Source: Heterostelium multicystogenum
Taxonomy: Eukaryota > Evosea > Eumycetozoa > Acytosteliales > Acytosteliaceae
Length of the DNA stretch: 64,000 nt
Direction of reading: 5' to 3'
Assembly (NCBI GenBank): GCA_003667245.1
Contig: RCNN01000111.1
Span: 21,117-85,116, forward strand
Position numbers and translations under genes: made by a program
Shown: positions 50,327 to 63,006 of the stretch, one piece after another
Layout: every line of letters starts with the position of its first letter
Numbering within the stretch: position 1 is the stretch's first letter
Notes under the pieces: generated by a model
Seen by the model: the letters and a program-made list of their open reading frames with translations, nothing else
Told to the model about the DNA's origin: nothing
Databases searched by the model: none

Positions 50327-53300
50327 TTATTTATCTATTAATTCAAGCTTTTTTTGCATACGGATATTCTCTGTCTTGATTTTCTTTTCTTTTTTGATGA
50401 TTACTATCGATGCAACAATAGATGCAATGACTATTGCCACTACTACTACAACAATAGTAGCAATCTTCCAGGGTGCAAATTTCGATGAGCTCTTACAACT
50501 ATCGGTAGGACTATTGGTATTTATTAACACTGAGAAATCGGGATCAATCACACAACTTTGGCAGTAGGGTAATGTCATTCCAAACAATGATAGAGTCTGT
50601 TGTTTGATTGACAACTTGGTTCTTCACAATAATAGGTTTGTCGTTGGCCAAAGCATAGGGTAGGAATCTACCATAGAATGTTTGATTACCAACAACTATG
50701 TTTAAATAATTAAAGCTGTTCTCCACTATTGGTATCTATATTTAGCTGCTCACAATCATCATCCTCTGGAATGATAGCCCTTGAATCCATCAAGACTCTC
50801 AGTTGGTTCAGCTTTGTCGCTAAATGACCAGTTATTGATTGTGATCATCAATTTCAAACTGTTCTCTGGGTATCGTGTTGTCTGACCTGCAAAATCAATG
50901 GTTCGACTCTTCTTTGAATATTCAATGGTTGCATTGATCTGATCGACTCCTTGACTTGATGATTCTAATGTGTAGCTTGTTGAGGCTGAATGTCTCATTT
51001 GCAACTGTTGAACTTAATCCATTTGTCAGTCTTCAATTCTCTAATGACAGTGCTGATTGGATCTATTTCTTGGATTGCAAATGATATTGAATGTGAAGTT
51101 CAATCCATCTTTTACAATGATTGTTGGTGATGGGATTGTATTGTTTGACAAAATAATTACATCTGGATTCAATTGTAAACTCACAATAATATCCACCATA
51201 TCCATCATTACATTGACATTTTCCATTAACACACACTCCATGATCACTGCATCTATCTGAAGTGCTACAATCATTATTTCTTAATAAAATATCGACTTCA
51301 GCAACAAATCCATTTGCAGAAATAACCAACTTATAATATTTCGAGGGTAATAATGAATCATCAGTCTTACAAATAAGAGTAGTGCTATTATAGAATATTA
51401 TTTTACAGGTATTGTTCCCAACGGAAGCAAGTATTTGTATGGATTAGCTCCCAAGTTGACATCTATTGTCAAAATATTTGGAGTTACATCAACTTTGGTA
51501 ATTGTTAAATCTAATAGTAACAAAGTCAGTGATTTGAAAATGTTATTGAATAAGACCTATTACTTACTTTGAGAACTATAAATAATCTCGGATGTGATTG
51601 AATTCTGTTATATTTATTAGTAGGGGTCTAGTTAAATCAACAGACTCACTAAGTGTGCAATTAATATCTGTCTTGGTTGGAGCTGCAGCTATACACCTTA
51701 CTCTCCCAACACTAATTTCGAAACGGTGCATATATGTTGAAAAAGACCATTGAGAAATAAAGTTATATTACCATCTACTGAGGAAACATGAACATAATTA
51801 ACATTCACTAAAATGAAACAATTATATCAATATATATATGCATTTGTTCTAATAGTTAGTATTATATTTACATGGAAGTCCCCATAGAATTTCAAAGGTC
51901 GAACTAATTATTGATGAAAATGTGATATTAGACTTTCCAAATTTTTATTTGGTGTAAAACCTAATTGTAGAAAGCAAAGTCGGGAGTTTAGAATGAGATT
52001 ATATGAAATTCAATGATCATGATTCTTACTTAAATTGATTGTTATTTATGTATGGCCTGAGGTTCATAGGTTGACTCGTTACTCCATATCCTAGATTTTT
52101 GCCTGTTATAAGGAAATAACTTTCTAAAAAATGTCCATCCAAATTAATATTAAATATTGTGTAAATTACTCAATAGAATTTAAACTAACCAATTTCAGTA
52201 ATTGAATATTTAGTGTTCTCAATTGAAACATCTTAGAGATGGCACAATCAGTAACAAATTTATGTTTCTTCATTCTAGTTACTTACTGCATTTAAATCCA
52301 TTTTGGGACTTGATTGGATTGAAACTTGAAGGAAAAACATTGGTGGTTGTATTACTGTAACAATAGAAGCAATCCGCTACATTGAGATCTATAATAGCTC
52401 CTGAATATCTATATAATCAAAATAGCAAAAAGATTCATATAAAGAAACGGTTATGGATTGTGTACCAGAAATATGTAATTTAGATTTTTTGGAACTAGTA
52501 AATTCTCCTAAATGTCCTAATGTATTCGTGTTTTGAAGGGATCTAAGAGAGATTAATAATAATGAAATTGATAGTTTGACATGAGTATACTTACATCTGA
52601 ATAGGGGCAAAAGGAGAAAACCAAGAATCAGTAGGTAATCTTACTCCTGTATCTATAGCTTGCAAAACAGTTAATCCTGAGGCTTTGGTCAGCTCACCTG
52701 AGCAATTCTTTAAATTTCTAAAAAGAATAAAATATTGATTAATAGTAAAATAAATAATTAATTAAACTGTACTTACAAACTATTTAAAAAATGGAAAAAT
52801 AGATAAATCATTAGGAGAAAATGCCAAATTGGAAAGTTGTCTAATTAAAACATAATTAATTATAAATAAAAGTAGGATTCATTACAATAGATGATAACAT
52901 ACAATGTTCTAAGTAGTGGATTAGGAGATAAAATTACATTGGTTCCTTTGACTATTCTATATTTTAATTTGAATAAGAATGTACATTGATTATAAAAATA
53001 AGGTTTATAAACTTACATTGTCTCTAAATTTGTGGAACTAATGGATATATTATTGTTGGGTAAACTATTAAGTATATATCTATATGGATTTTTATTAGTC
53101 ATTTAAATAAATCGATAAATCAACAGTTATAGATAGTTACAATATCTTTAAATATGGGAATTCATCGTTTGAAATTTTTATACCTGGACTATAAAATATT
53201 TCCTGAACAATCCAAAACTCTATTTTTAAAGATTATTTTATATAAAAATAAGTAACCTGGATTTTTAGAATAACATAAAAATTGATTCAACATACAATTG

Positions 53301-54156
53301 TTCAACATTTGATTGTACAATATTTGACATATTTAGCTGATATGGATTATTAAACTGTACACCTAAAATTCCAAATATTATAATTGAAGAGTTTGATAAT
53401 AATAGATTTAAATTTAGATCTGATTGAATTTCTACGTAATTGAATTGACTTTGATTCTAAAATATTAGTGGAAACTCTTCAATATTTCTATTATTCAAAC
53501 TCACAGGTTGACAATTCTTAAAAAGTTTGGGAAGGTGCTAGGAACTGAAATAGGAAACAATGAAAGGATAATCGTTCTTAGATCCGAATTATCACTATGA
53601 TCAAGCATTTTCAAGATTGTATAAGATTGATTTTTCACTGATGAAGATTCAATTCTTACATAAGAAAGTCGAGGGAATATTAACTTTTCTAAATAAGGAG
53701 GTTCTCCTACATCTACTCCAGTACTCTTTGCATCACTATTTAAAGGAAAGATTAATATTGATAACTACAAAAATCAAAATCAATAACAAAGCTTACATTT
53801 GAATAATTGTTTGGTAAATGGATGATACATTGCCACAAATTAATCCTGTTGATATTTCGCCACAATTGGTTGCATTTAATTTCCAGTTTAGTTTAAACTA
53901 TGATATGCTCCTAATAAGTAAAAGTTGAAAGGAAAATAGATTGATACTTGAAATAACTCACCTGTTGTATGATCCATCTTAAAGAGTTTACTAAATTTAT
54001 AGTTTAGATAGTGTTCTTATAATGTAATCTAATAATGTAAAGGTAAGTACTTACGTTCGTCAGGAGGCAAATTAACTTCACTTTGACCCAGAGATACCGA
54101 AATAGATGATAGTAATACAATGATACAGAGTATGAAATTAGTAGTATTTTGATCAT
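50327..54156 (-). CDS. ComC-like LRR-TIG-EGF transmembrane protein, copy 2 (tandem array)
   Basis: The leftmost and most frame-broken of the tandem array. The start near 54156 (MIKILL, then after a slip FILCIIVLLSSISVSLG) is a signal peptide ending near VNLPPDE, matching IPPEE of copy 1. Short LRR exons run from about 54000 to 52300. The EGF module is at about 51290-51190 (CSDHGVCVNGKCQCNDGYGG). Then come the ComC-type block (SSSQGVDQINATIEYSKKSR), which is almost identical in copy 3, CQSCVIDPDFSVLIN, a Val/Ile-rich membrane segment and a Lys-rich tail (KKEKKIKTENIRMQKKL). Slips occur near 50580, 50735, 51010, 51045, 51160 and 51400. With at least six slips it may be a decaying copy, though the assembly is error-prone throughout. 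Confidence 0.7.
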
Positions 54157-54437
54157 TTTTATTACCTTTTGTTTGATCACATGTCAAAAAGGTTCAATCA
54201 AGAAGCAATTCGCCTCAACCTTCATTAACCTTAAAATAAAAATTAATCAGTATGATTTTTATAGATTAATTAACAATATCTCCTATTACAGTATTCATAT
54301 TCGAATCAACATTTGATTTTTTCGAATGATCATATTTGCACATATGAAATAACCATAAAAAATTGAGATATTTTTATTAAATATCTTGATTTTGGATGGA
54401 TAATCTTTTATCGTTAATTAATTATGGATTTATTTAT

Positions 54438-57400
54438 TTATGATGATACCTTTGACATTTCTTTTAGTTTGTTTCCCATCTTTATATTCTCTTGATTGAA
54501 TCTTTGTTTCTTTTTGAAGATGAAAAATGTACCAACACCAACTGCAACTAGAGCTACTGATAAAACTACAACGATGGTAGCAATCTTCCACGATGCAAAT
54601 TTAGAGTTACTCTTGCATTTACTGCTCTCTTCACCTGTACGTGTTTTGATCAATACTGAGAAATCAGGATCAATCGCACAACTTTGACAATATGGTAATA
54701 TCATTCCTACTAACAGAGATGTCGAGGTTTGATTCACCAATCGATTCTGAATGAATATTGGCCTGTTGTCTGCCAGTGCATATTGTAGGAATCGACCATA
54801 AAGAGACTGATTATCCACTGTCATTGTCAAATATTGAACCTCTGTGTCATTGTTGTTTGAATTGATGCTATTTTCAAAATCAGAGCACTCTAAATCTATG
54901 ACTGATTTCGACTCCATCAAGATTCTAAGCTGATTCAATCGGTCCTTGAATGACCAATTATTGATTGTGATCATCAATTTCAAACTGTTCTCGGGATATT
55001 GTGTTGTTTGACCTGCAAAGGTAACGATTCGACTCTTCTTTGAATATTCAATGGTTGCATTGATCTGATCGACTCCTTGACTTGATGATTCTAATGTGTA
55101 GCTTGTTGTACTAAATGTTTCATTTCCCATTGTTGAACTTATCCATTTGTCAGTTCTTATCTCTCTGATGACGTTACTGATTGGATCGATCTCTTGTATA
55201 GCAATGATATTGAATGTGAAGTTCAGGCCATCTTTTACAACCAATGTTGGTGATGGAATTGTATTGTTTGGTAAGATGACAGTCCCGGGATCAAGTTGAG
55301 CTTGGCAATAATATCCACCATATCCATCAAAGCATCGACATACTCCACTTACACAAACACCATGATCAAAGCATTTGGAATCGGTAGCACAATCATCTGG
55401 GATAGAGTAATTTAGTAATGTAGTTTGATTGTACCCGTTAGCATAGACCAAAAGATTATATCCTTGATAAGGGAACAATGCAATCTCTGGATCACATTCA
55501 AATTGACCATCTGAAATAGAAACTTGAGTACATCTATGTTTGCTATCTATGACTACAGAAACATTGTATGGATTTGGTCCAAAGTTAGCTTTGATTATCA
55601 AGTTGTCTTTGTATCCTGCTGAGGTTAAGAAAAGACCTACATAAAAGAGATGTAAATAAAAGGATTCAAAATGGTACTAAATCATCCTATCTTACCAGGA
55701 GAACTATATAAACTAGAAGAAGTGATTGTGTCTGTTATTATTACCGACAGAGGAGTACTGGTATTAGATTTTGGAAGCAGACAACTCAACTGATTGGTAG
55801 TATTGAGTGTAATAGAGCAATTTCTTCCATCTACGGTGACTACAAGTGGGGCAAAAATATTAAATAGACCATAAGCCTTAATTAATAGATCACCTGACTC
55901 TAAATTTTCAGTTTGAATGTAACTGATGTTTACTATGATCAAAAGTGTTAATATCACTCCACCAGTATCTTCAACTATTGGCCTTACATGGTAATCCCCA
56001 GAAAATATTAAATGTTCTATTAACATTTTATCAAAAAATATCTGTGCACTACCAAATTGATTATCTTTAGGAACTGTATACCTATACAGAAATAACAATT
56101 AGTATCTAAAGTAATTATATTGATGTGACTCATGATAGGCTACTTAAATTGTTTATTACTGATGATCCTTCTTAATTCAGGCATAGGCTGCAAACTCCAT
56201 CCCAAGTTATTTCCATTTATATAAAAATAATCTATTACAGGTTAATATTTCATTCATTCGATTATATTGAAAACTTACAATCTGCTTCAGTGGGCGATTT
56301 TAGAATATGATATCCATTGGTATTAATTGAAATATCTAAATTTAACCAATGTCAATAATGGATTTTTGAAACGAAAAGTTTGTATTGGTATTTTATAACA
56401 ACTTACTACAAATGAAGTTTGGAGGGACACTCGGCATATTGGATGGAAGATTATTTAAATTGAAATTTGATCTGTAACAGTTGAAACAATCTGGAATAGT
56501 AAGATCATATAGATTAATTGAGATTGCTGCGAATGAATCAACTGTGCAAAATGACTCATATAATTTATGGTACCATTCGATTTTCCTGAAACTCCAATGA
56601 TTGAATAATAAGTATTATTTATAGTATATTCAGGGAATTTTCCAGATGAGTTTGTATTATATAAATACCTTATAATACAATATTGATTAGTCTGATATTT
56701 TCTAACAATTTTAAATCTGTACCTACAATTTGGTTCTTAGTGTTACTATTAAACCATGATACTTGAGGGAAAACCGGAACATAAGATTCCGATATTGTAC
56801 TTTAAAAATAATATTAATATATAACAATAATAATAATAATCTTGGGGAATAATAAGATGGTCTTACAGTATTGTGAGATTGTTAGCATTGATTACAGGAG
56901 TTCCTCCGTAAATTATGTACCTGAAAAAATTAACGTTAAAAAATGATTATCAAAATTAAATTATTGAAAACATACAATTTCTTCAAAAGACTAAAGATTG
57001 AAAAATCTTGAACTGAGCTATAGCTGTATGATAATTCTCTTTGTATAAAATAAAATATTAACATATTATAATGTATAAATTTACTATCTAAACTTACAAT
57101 TCATTTAAATTCGGAAGATCTCCAAAGGTAATGGATGCATTTTTAATAGTTCTATAGGAGTAGTGGTCAGAACCTAATGTCATATTTTCGCAAATCAATA
57201 TACTTACAATATAGAAAGTGATGTTATAGATATATGGATACTCTTTTGCTGTAGAAAATTTAAATTCCTATATTTTTACGTATATATTAGTGATCCAGTA
57301 AAATTAAAGTATATCTCTTATTCTTACAAATTTTGTAGATTTGGAAAATTATTATTTGTAAAATTTAATTCCCCATTAGATACTAGATTATTAAACTCAC

Positions 57401-58401
57401 ATCCACTTTAGAGTTTTATTAATTAGTAGATAATATTTCTCATGATACCCAAAGCCTACTTACCAATAGATTAAGTTTGGAAGTACCAAGTTCTTTAAAT
57501 CTATGAATATATTAGTATTCGTTGGATAGGTTAAACTTGTTATTCGTAAATTTTTGATCTCCGTGAAACTATCTAAAAAAGTATTGATAGATAAATTTGA
57601 CATCAAAGTTACATTATACAAAAAGCTAAAGGAAATTAGTCAGTCTATTATTACGCATTAAAATCATATTAAATATATGTATACTTACAATGCATTTACA
57701 TTAAAATTTATAGTTGATAACACTTGGGAATGAAAGAGCTAAATTTGTATTTGGAAGGTTTCTAACTTTGGTTTAGGATCATTTTAAAAATAAAGAGACC
57801 AATGAATATGAAGAATTTTTCGGGAATCCACCTAAAAAATATGCAACCTTTATATTTGGAAGAAAAATCTTATCTATTTCACCAGGTTCTCCATTGTCAA
57901 CTGGAGTTATCTTTTTGTTTATATTTCTAAAAAAAGTACCGGTAACAAATTTAATATTAAAAAACAAATGATTGATTTTAAATAATACTAACATTGATAC
58001 GACTGTTTGGTACAATAATTTATCACAAAAAATATCTGGTGAGATCATTGAGCATTCATTTTGCCGTCATATTCCAATCTAATTGTAACTATAAAAACAA
58101 ATTGAAAAACTAGTTAATCCTATAATATTAATAAAACTGTGGCTTATCAACTTCATACTTGTTTTCCAATCCATCTTATCGATTGTACTATATTTATATT
58201 TTTTAAATTTAAACATATGATTTAAAATATTAGTGAACTGTGAATGCTACTATCATTACTACTATAAAAGATAGAGGTAAAAGGTATTATCTTACATTCA
58301 TTTGGGTCTAACTCAATTGAATTAACAGATAATGCATTCGATAAAATACATAATAAAACTATTATAATAGTCTTGTGAATTTTAAATGGTAGTTGATACA
58401 T
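54438..58401 (-). CDS. ComC-like LRR-TIG-EGF transmembrane protein, copy 3 (tandem array)
   Basis: The best-preserved array member. The start at 58401 gives a signal peptide (MYQLPFKIHKTIIIVLLCIL) and mature SIELDPNE before a GTAAGA donor. LRR exons of about 50-80 bases follow from 57700 to 56860, with GTAAG donors near 57686, 57328, 57207 and 57099. A TIG-like region covers about 56600-55640. The last frame (55601-54438, 387 codons, unbroken) holds TIG-like ANFGPNPYNVSV, the EGF module CFDHGVCVSGVCRCFDGYGG, the SSSQGVDQINATIEYSKKSR block, CQSCAIDPDFSVLI, a membrane segment (IATIVVVLSVALVAVGVGTF) and a Lys/Met-rich tail. Many N-glycosylation sites support an extracellular location. It starts 744 bases from the end of copy 4 and ends 282 bases from the start of copy 2. 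Confidence 0.8.
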
Positions 58402-59144
58402 ATTTAACAGTGGCTAATCATATATGAAGATGTCTTATATTAGATTGTATAGAAAGAATGTTCTTTTACTAAGGAATTCAATGTTAGAAGAGGAAGGTCC
58501 TTCAAAAAAATAAAAGTGTAAAATGGGTCAGTGGTTAACTGTAAAGTTGGAAACCAACCCAGACTGCCTAATCAAATAAAAAATATAAATCTAAACAGAT
58601 CTTTTTTGATTTTTAATAATAATCTTTGGAGTTTTAGAACAACATGTTATTCATTTAGTATAAAACAAAGATATTTCTTCGTTTTTTTCATTTTTTTTTA
58701 CAAGATTTACTTCAAGATTGTAAACAAATAAGGGTGAGTGTTGTCCCTCCTTTCATGTTTATTTTCAAAAACAACCAGCTGGTTATGAATATGGTTACAT
58801 CAAGAACAAGATATTTTACAATATTCTCCTTGATTTTATTTTATTTTATCCAATTTTATGTTTTTATATTGACTAATATCGCAACGATCTTACTAATCAA
58901 TATAAACACTCTTGTTACACTAAACTATCTGGGTTGGTCAAAAGAGGCTCTGGGCTATCACACCATCTTATACTATTCATTGAAACAATCTTAATCATGA
59001 GAATCCCAGCAAGCTAACAAGAAAGAACAAAACACTAGTGACTTGTTTTGGGGCATCAACTTAAGGTTGCTTTTATTTATTTTAAATTTACTTTACTTTA
59101 GTTATAAATATATGTATATATATGGTGTATTTGATTGATTTGTT
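58402..59144. other. Intergenic region between receptor copies 3 and 4
   Basis: It should hold the copy 3 promoter and the copy 4 3' UTR. Plus-strand frames at 58531-58731 and 58734-58994 are short, Phe/Ile rich and without family features. The second contains a hydrophobic stretch but I see no reason to call it real. Confidence 0.5.
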
Positions 59145-62100
59145 TTACATTTTGCTCAATTTACTTTCAACACGCGAATTTTCAACACTATATTTGAGCT
59201 TCTTCTTAATGACAATGGCGGCAGTGGTTGCTGCAGCAACTGCTACTACACCACAAACTACTGCAATGGTGATGATCTTCCATGTAGCAAATTTCTCACT
59301 GCTCTTTTTGCAGCTGACTGGATTATTCTTTCCAGGCTCGACCAACACAGAGAAATCAGGATCAATCACACAACTCTGGCAGTAAGGTAAAGTCATTCCG
59401 ATCAATAGTGAATCTTTAGTTTGGTTGACGAGCTGATTCTGTACGAGTGCTGGAACATTGTCTGTCATTGCGTAGGGGAGGAATCGACCGTAAAGAGACT
59501 GTCCATCAATTGATAGCTTGAAGTAGTTGATGTTTGTGGCATTGTCTACAGATATATCAAGCTCAGTACAATCTGTACGATTCATGATTGCCGATGACTC
59601 CAAAATAATTCTTAGGTGATTTGTCTTGTCCTGGTAGATCCAACCGTTGACACCCGATCAACATCTTTAAACTATTCTCGGGATAGGATGTGTTTTGTCC
59701 AGCAAAAGCCACTACTCTAGATGCCTTTGAGTATTCAATAATAGATGTTACTGAAAAAGTCAAGTTTTTGTCTAAATAGTATATCGACTTGCTGAAGTTT
59801 GCATCGCCAACAAAATTGTGAACCCAGTTGTCTGTTAATATCTCTTTGACAACATTTTCTTGGTCATTGAGCTCCTGAATTGAAACAATATTGAATGTGA
59901 AGTTCAATCCATCATTGACAATGATGGTTGGTGATGGAGTTGAGTTATTTGGCAAAATGTCAATACCTGGATTCAATTGGGCCTCGCAATAGTATCCACC
60001 ATATCCAGAATTACAAACACATCTATCAATATAGCAGTTTCCATGATTGTTGCATTGATTATTTGGTCCACAATCTGGAATAATTGCTTGATAAATGTTG
60101 AAAGTAACATTGACAAGGAAACCATTGGCACTAACTTGTACAGTGTAGTTAGTGTTATAAAGGATTGGCTCGTATACGGATATAATGATTTGGCCAGATG
60201 AAATTGAGAATGGACGGTATATATATCCCTTTGGGAATATAGTATATACATCATATGGTGTTGGACCAAAGTTTCCTTTGAAAATTACTTGTGTATTAAA
60301 TGGCACCTGAACTTCAGAAATTACCAACTCTAAAATAAGTTATTAGAACAAGTTCTTTTAAAGAAATTCAAATGATACGTACGTGGAGCAGCCCAAGCAG
60401 ATGCATAAGAAATAGTGTCAGTGATGTTGACGAAAAGATGTTCATTGGAAGAGAAGTTTCCAACAATGCATTCTAGGTTTTCTTCGTCACCAGTGGTTAC
60501 AACGCATTGTTGACCACTGCTAACCAAAGTGATGACAAGTGTTTGAAGTCTATTAAAAGTTCCTTTGAATCTCATAAGCATATCACCATTGTCCAAATTA
60601 ATACTTTGGGCATACTCAATTTTTACTTTGATAAAGGAATTAGAGTTAGTTTCAATTCGGTATTTATAAGTTTTGTTTTTATACTTACATTGAATTCCAA
60701 AATAATTTCAACTACATAGTTATATTTGGTTGAAAAAGATAATTTCATTTGTCCAAATGGCTCTTGGTAACGGAATCTAAATATATGCTGTTAATATAGT
60801 TATTTATATTAAGAGTTTGTTATACATACATGAACATTCTATTGTTTTGCTCTTTAAACAACCTATTTTTGGGTGAAAGATCTAGTCCCCATCCTAAATT
60901 TCTTCCAAAAATAATAATTGGGTCACCTGGATATAACTTTTGATATTTAGTTTGATTGATAGTATAATCTTGTAAAAATTTAAAGGTAAGTAAAAATATA
61001 TTAATTATAAATTAATCTTGTTCTTCTTACTGCATGAGAAATTCAAAGGTTTTGGTGGAGTATTTAGTGGAATACTCTGTTTAATATCTTCATAGTAGCA
61101 ATAGAAGCACTCTGCGATATTGGTAAAATTATCCAAAAATGGCTGATGGAATATAAATTCCACTAAGGTAGCAATAAGACTCGTATAATGTAGCTCTCAC
61201 ATTAGTTTGTTGACCGGAAACTTGAAGTGTTTTAGTGTTTGATTTAAATTCACCCAAATATCCAGTAGTATTGGTATTATGTAGAACACTTAAGAACAGA
61301 ATTAATACTTCGTTTTAAATCTCTCTATTGATAATACATACAGTACAAATTGAGATTCAAACCAAGTATCAGTTGGAATATTGGGTACAAAAGTATCATA
61401 GACATTTCTTCAAGAAACAATTAAATTAGAGAGAATGCTAAATTTGATGATTGCTAATTAATAATACTTACAAACTACTCAAACCCTTTGCATTGGTTAA
61501 TGGTGTTTTACAATATCTCAAACTCCTATAAATGTAATGTTAAAACCAATAGTAATTAAAACTTATCCACTAATATAACATACAATTATTGATATTATAT
61601 GAACTGAAATCTGAAATTGAATTATTACATCTGATCAACTCTCTAAATTGTTGTTTAAATAATTAATTATTAATAAAATTTTCTTCAAATCCTAAACAAT
61701 TTAATCATTAAAACTACTTACACAGTAATATATAGATGTAAGAGTTCCAAAATTAACGTAAGAGTTCTCAATAGATCTTTGGAAATAATTCAATTAGTTT
61801 AAACTTAAACTTATAATTATATAGATAGTTACTTACACAGTATTCAATGTGCTTGAATTTAATTCAACATAATCATAATTAACAAATCGTATTTTTCCTA
61901 TTATGATGTTTAATGTTATTAATAGTTAAAATTATAGTATAATATTATTACTTACAATAATTGCAATGAGGGTAGATATTGTTTGATTAATAATAATCCA
62001 CCAAAGGTTTCAAATTTTGGAATATCCATAATTGTCCTATCCATCATTGATAAAATTAGTACTAAAAACTAAAGATATTTTTCAAATTAAACTTACAAAA

Positions 62101-63006
62101 CTCGAACTTTACTAATAGAATCAAGAAGAATTGAATTGCAAACGATAGCTGGAAGTAAGGTTAGATTATATAGCTCGGCACTATCTATATTTTTCGTATG
62201 CAAACAATGAATTAAGAGAGATATCTGAATAAATAAAAGAATGAGATAGAGAGCTAGAAAAAATAAACGTTAGGATTATTAATAAATGTACATAGTGAAT
62301 AATAACCTACAAGGTATTTAGAATCTTCAATTTTGAAGGGAAGTTGAAGGCATAGTAATATTAATAAAATATATTTGTATTTTGTACAAGCCAGCATTAT
62401 TCTCATTATTAAGAAGACCTAAAAGATTAAAAGATGAATTCTTCTCTTGGGCGTAAGTTTGAATCTTTATATCGGTTAATGATGGAAATATTAAACTGCT
62501 CAATGTAGGAAGGATCTCCATGGTCAACAGATTTTCCAATTCCAATTTGACTGTAAAAAATAAATTAAAACGTTAATAAAATAAAATAATGGAGATATCG
62601 ATCAAAAAAAAAAATTTACATTGACGAAATGGTTTGGACTCCATTAATCTCGAGACAAGAAAGAGTGGAGGTAGTTGAATCCATTTTGAATGGCTACACA
62701 TTCATCAGCACTTGGATCCCATTCGAGTTTATACTACATTATTCAAAATTAGGATTTAAATTAACTTAGTTTAAAAATCTAATCTTGGTAACCTACTTGA
62801 GAAATAAAGCCATCGAAAGCGAGGTTACTTTTGAAATGTATTAATGGTGGTTGGTTAGTGATTCATGGATGGGTTAAATTATAGATTTAATAATATGTCT
62901 TACATTCAGTTGAGTTTAACTGTGCAGCATCAACTCCTGCGCCAAAGCAATGAAAAAATAGTAATAAATACAGATAAATAAAAATAAATTGTTTTAATTT
63001 ATTCAT
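59145..63006 (-). CDS. ComC-like LRR-TIG-EGF transmembrane protein, copy 4 (tandem array)
   Basis: The start at 63006 gives MNKLKQFIFIYLYLLLFFHC as signal peptide and mature AAQLNSTE before a GTAAGA donor. LRR exons run from about 62630 to 61460, each bounded by GTAAG/GTATG donors (near 62093, 61953, 61833, 61720, 61583, 61468). The TIG-like part is at 60960-60100 (KGNFGPTPYDVYTIFP), where an intron at about 60325-60382 joins AAP to ELVISEVQVPF. The EGF module is CNNHGNCYIDRCVCNSGYGG (about 60060-59990). The ComC-type block has a slip near 59655 that copy 3 lacks (VNGWIYQDKTNHLRIILES against NNWSFKDRLNQLRILMES), showing that the slip is secondary. The end has CQSCVIDPDFSVLV, an Ala/Val membrane segment and a basic tail. 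One more slip lies near 61150. Confidence 0.77.
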
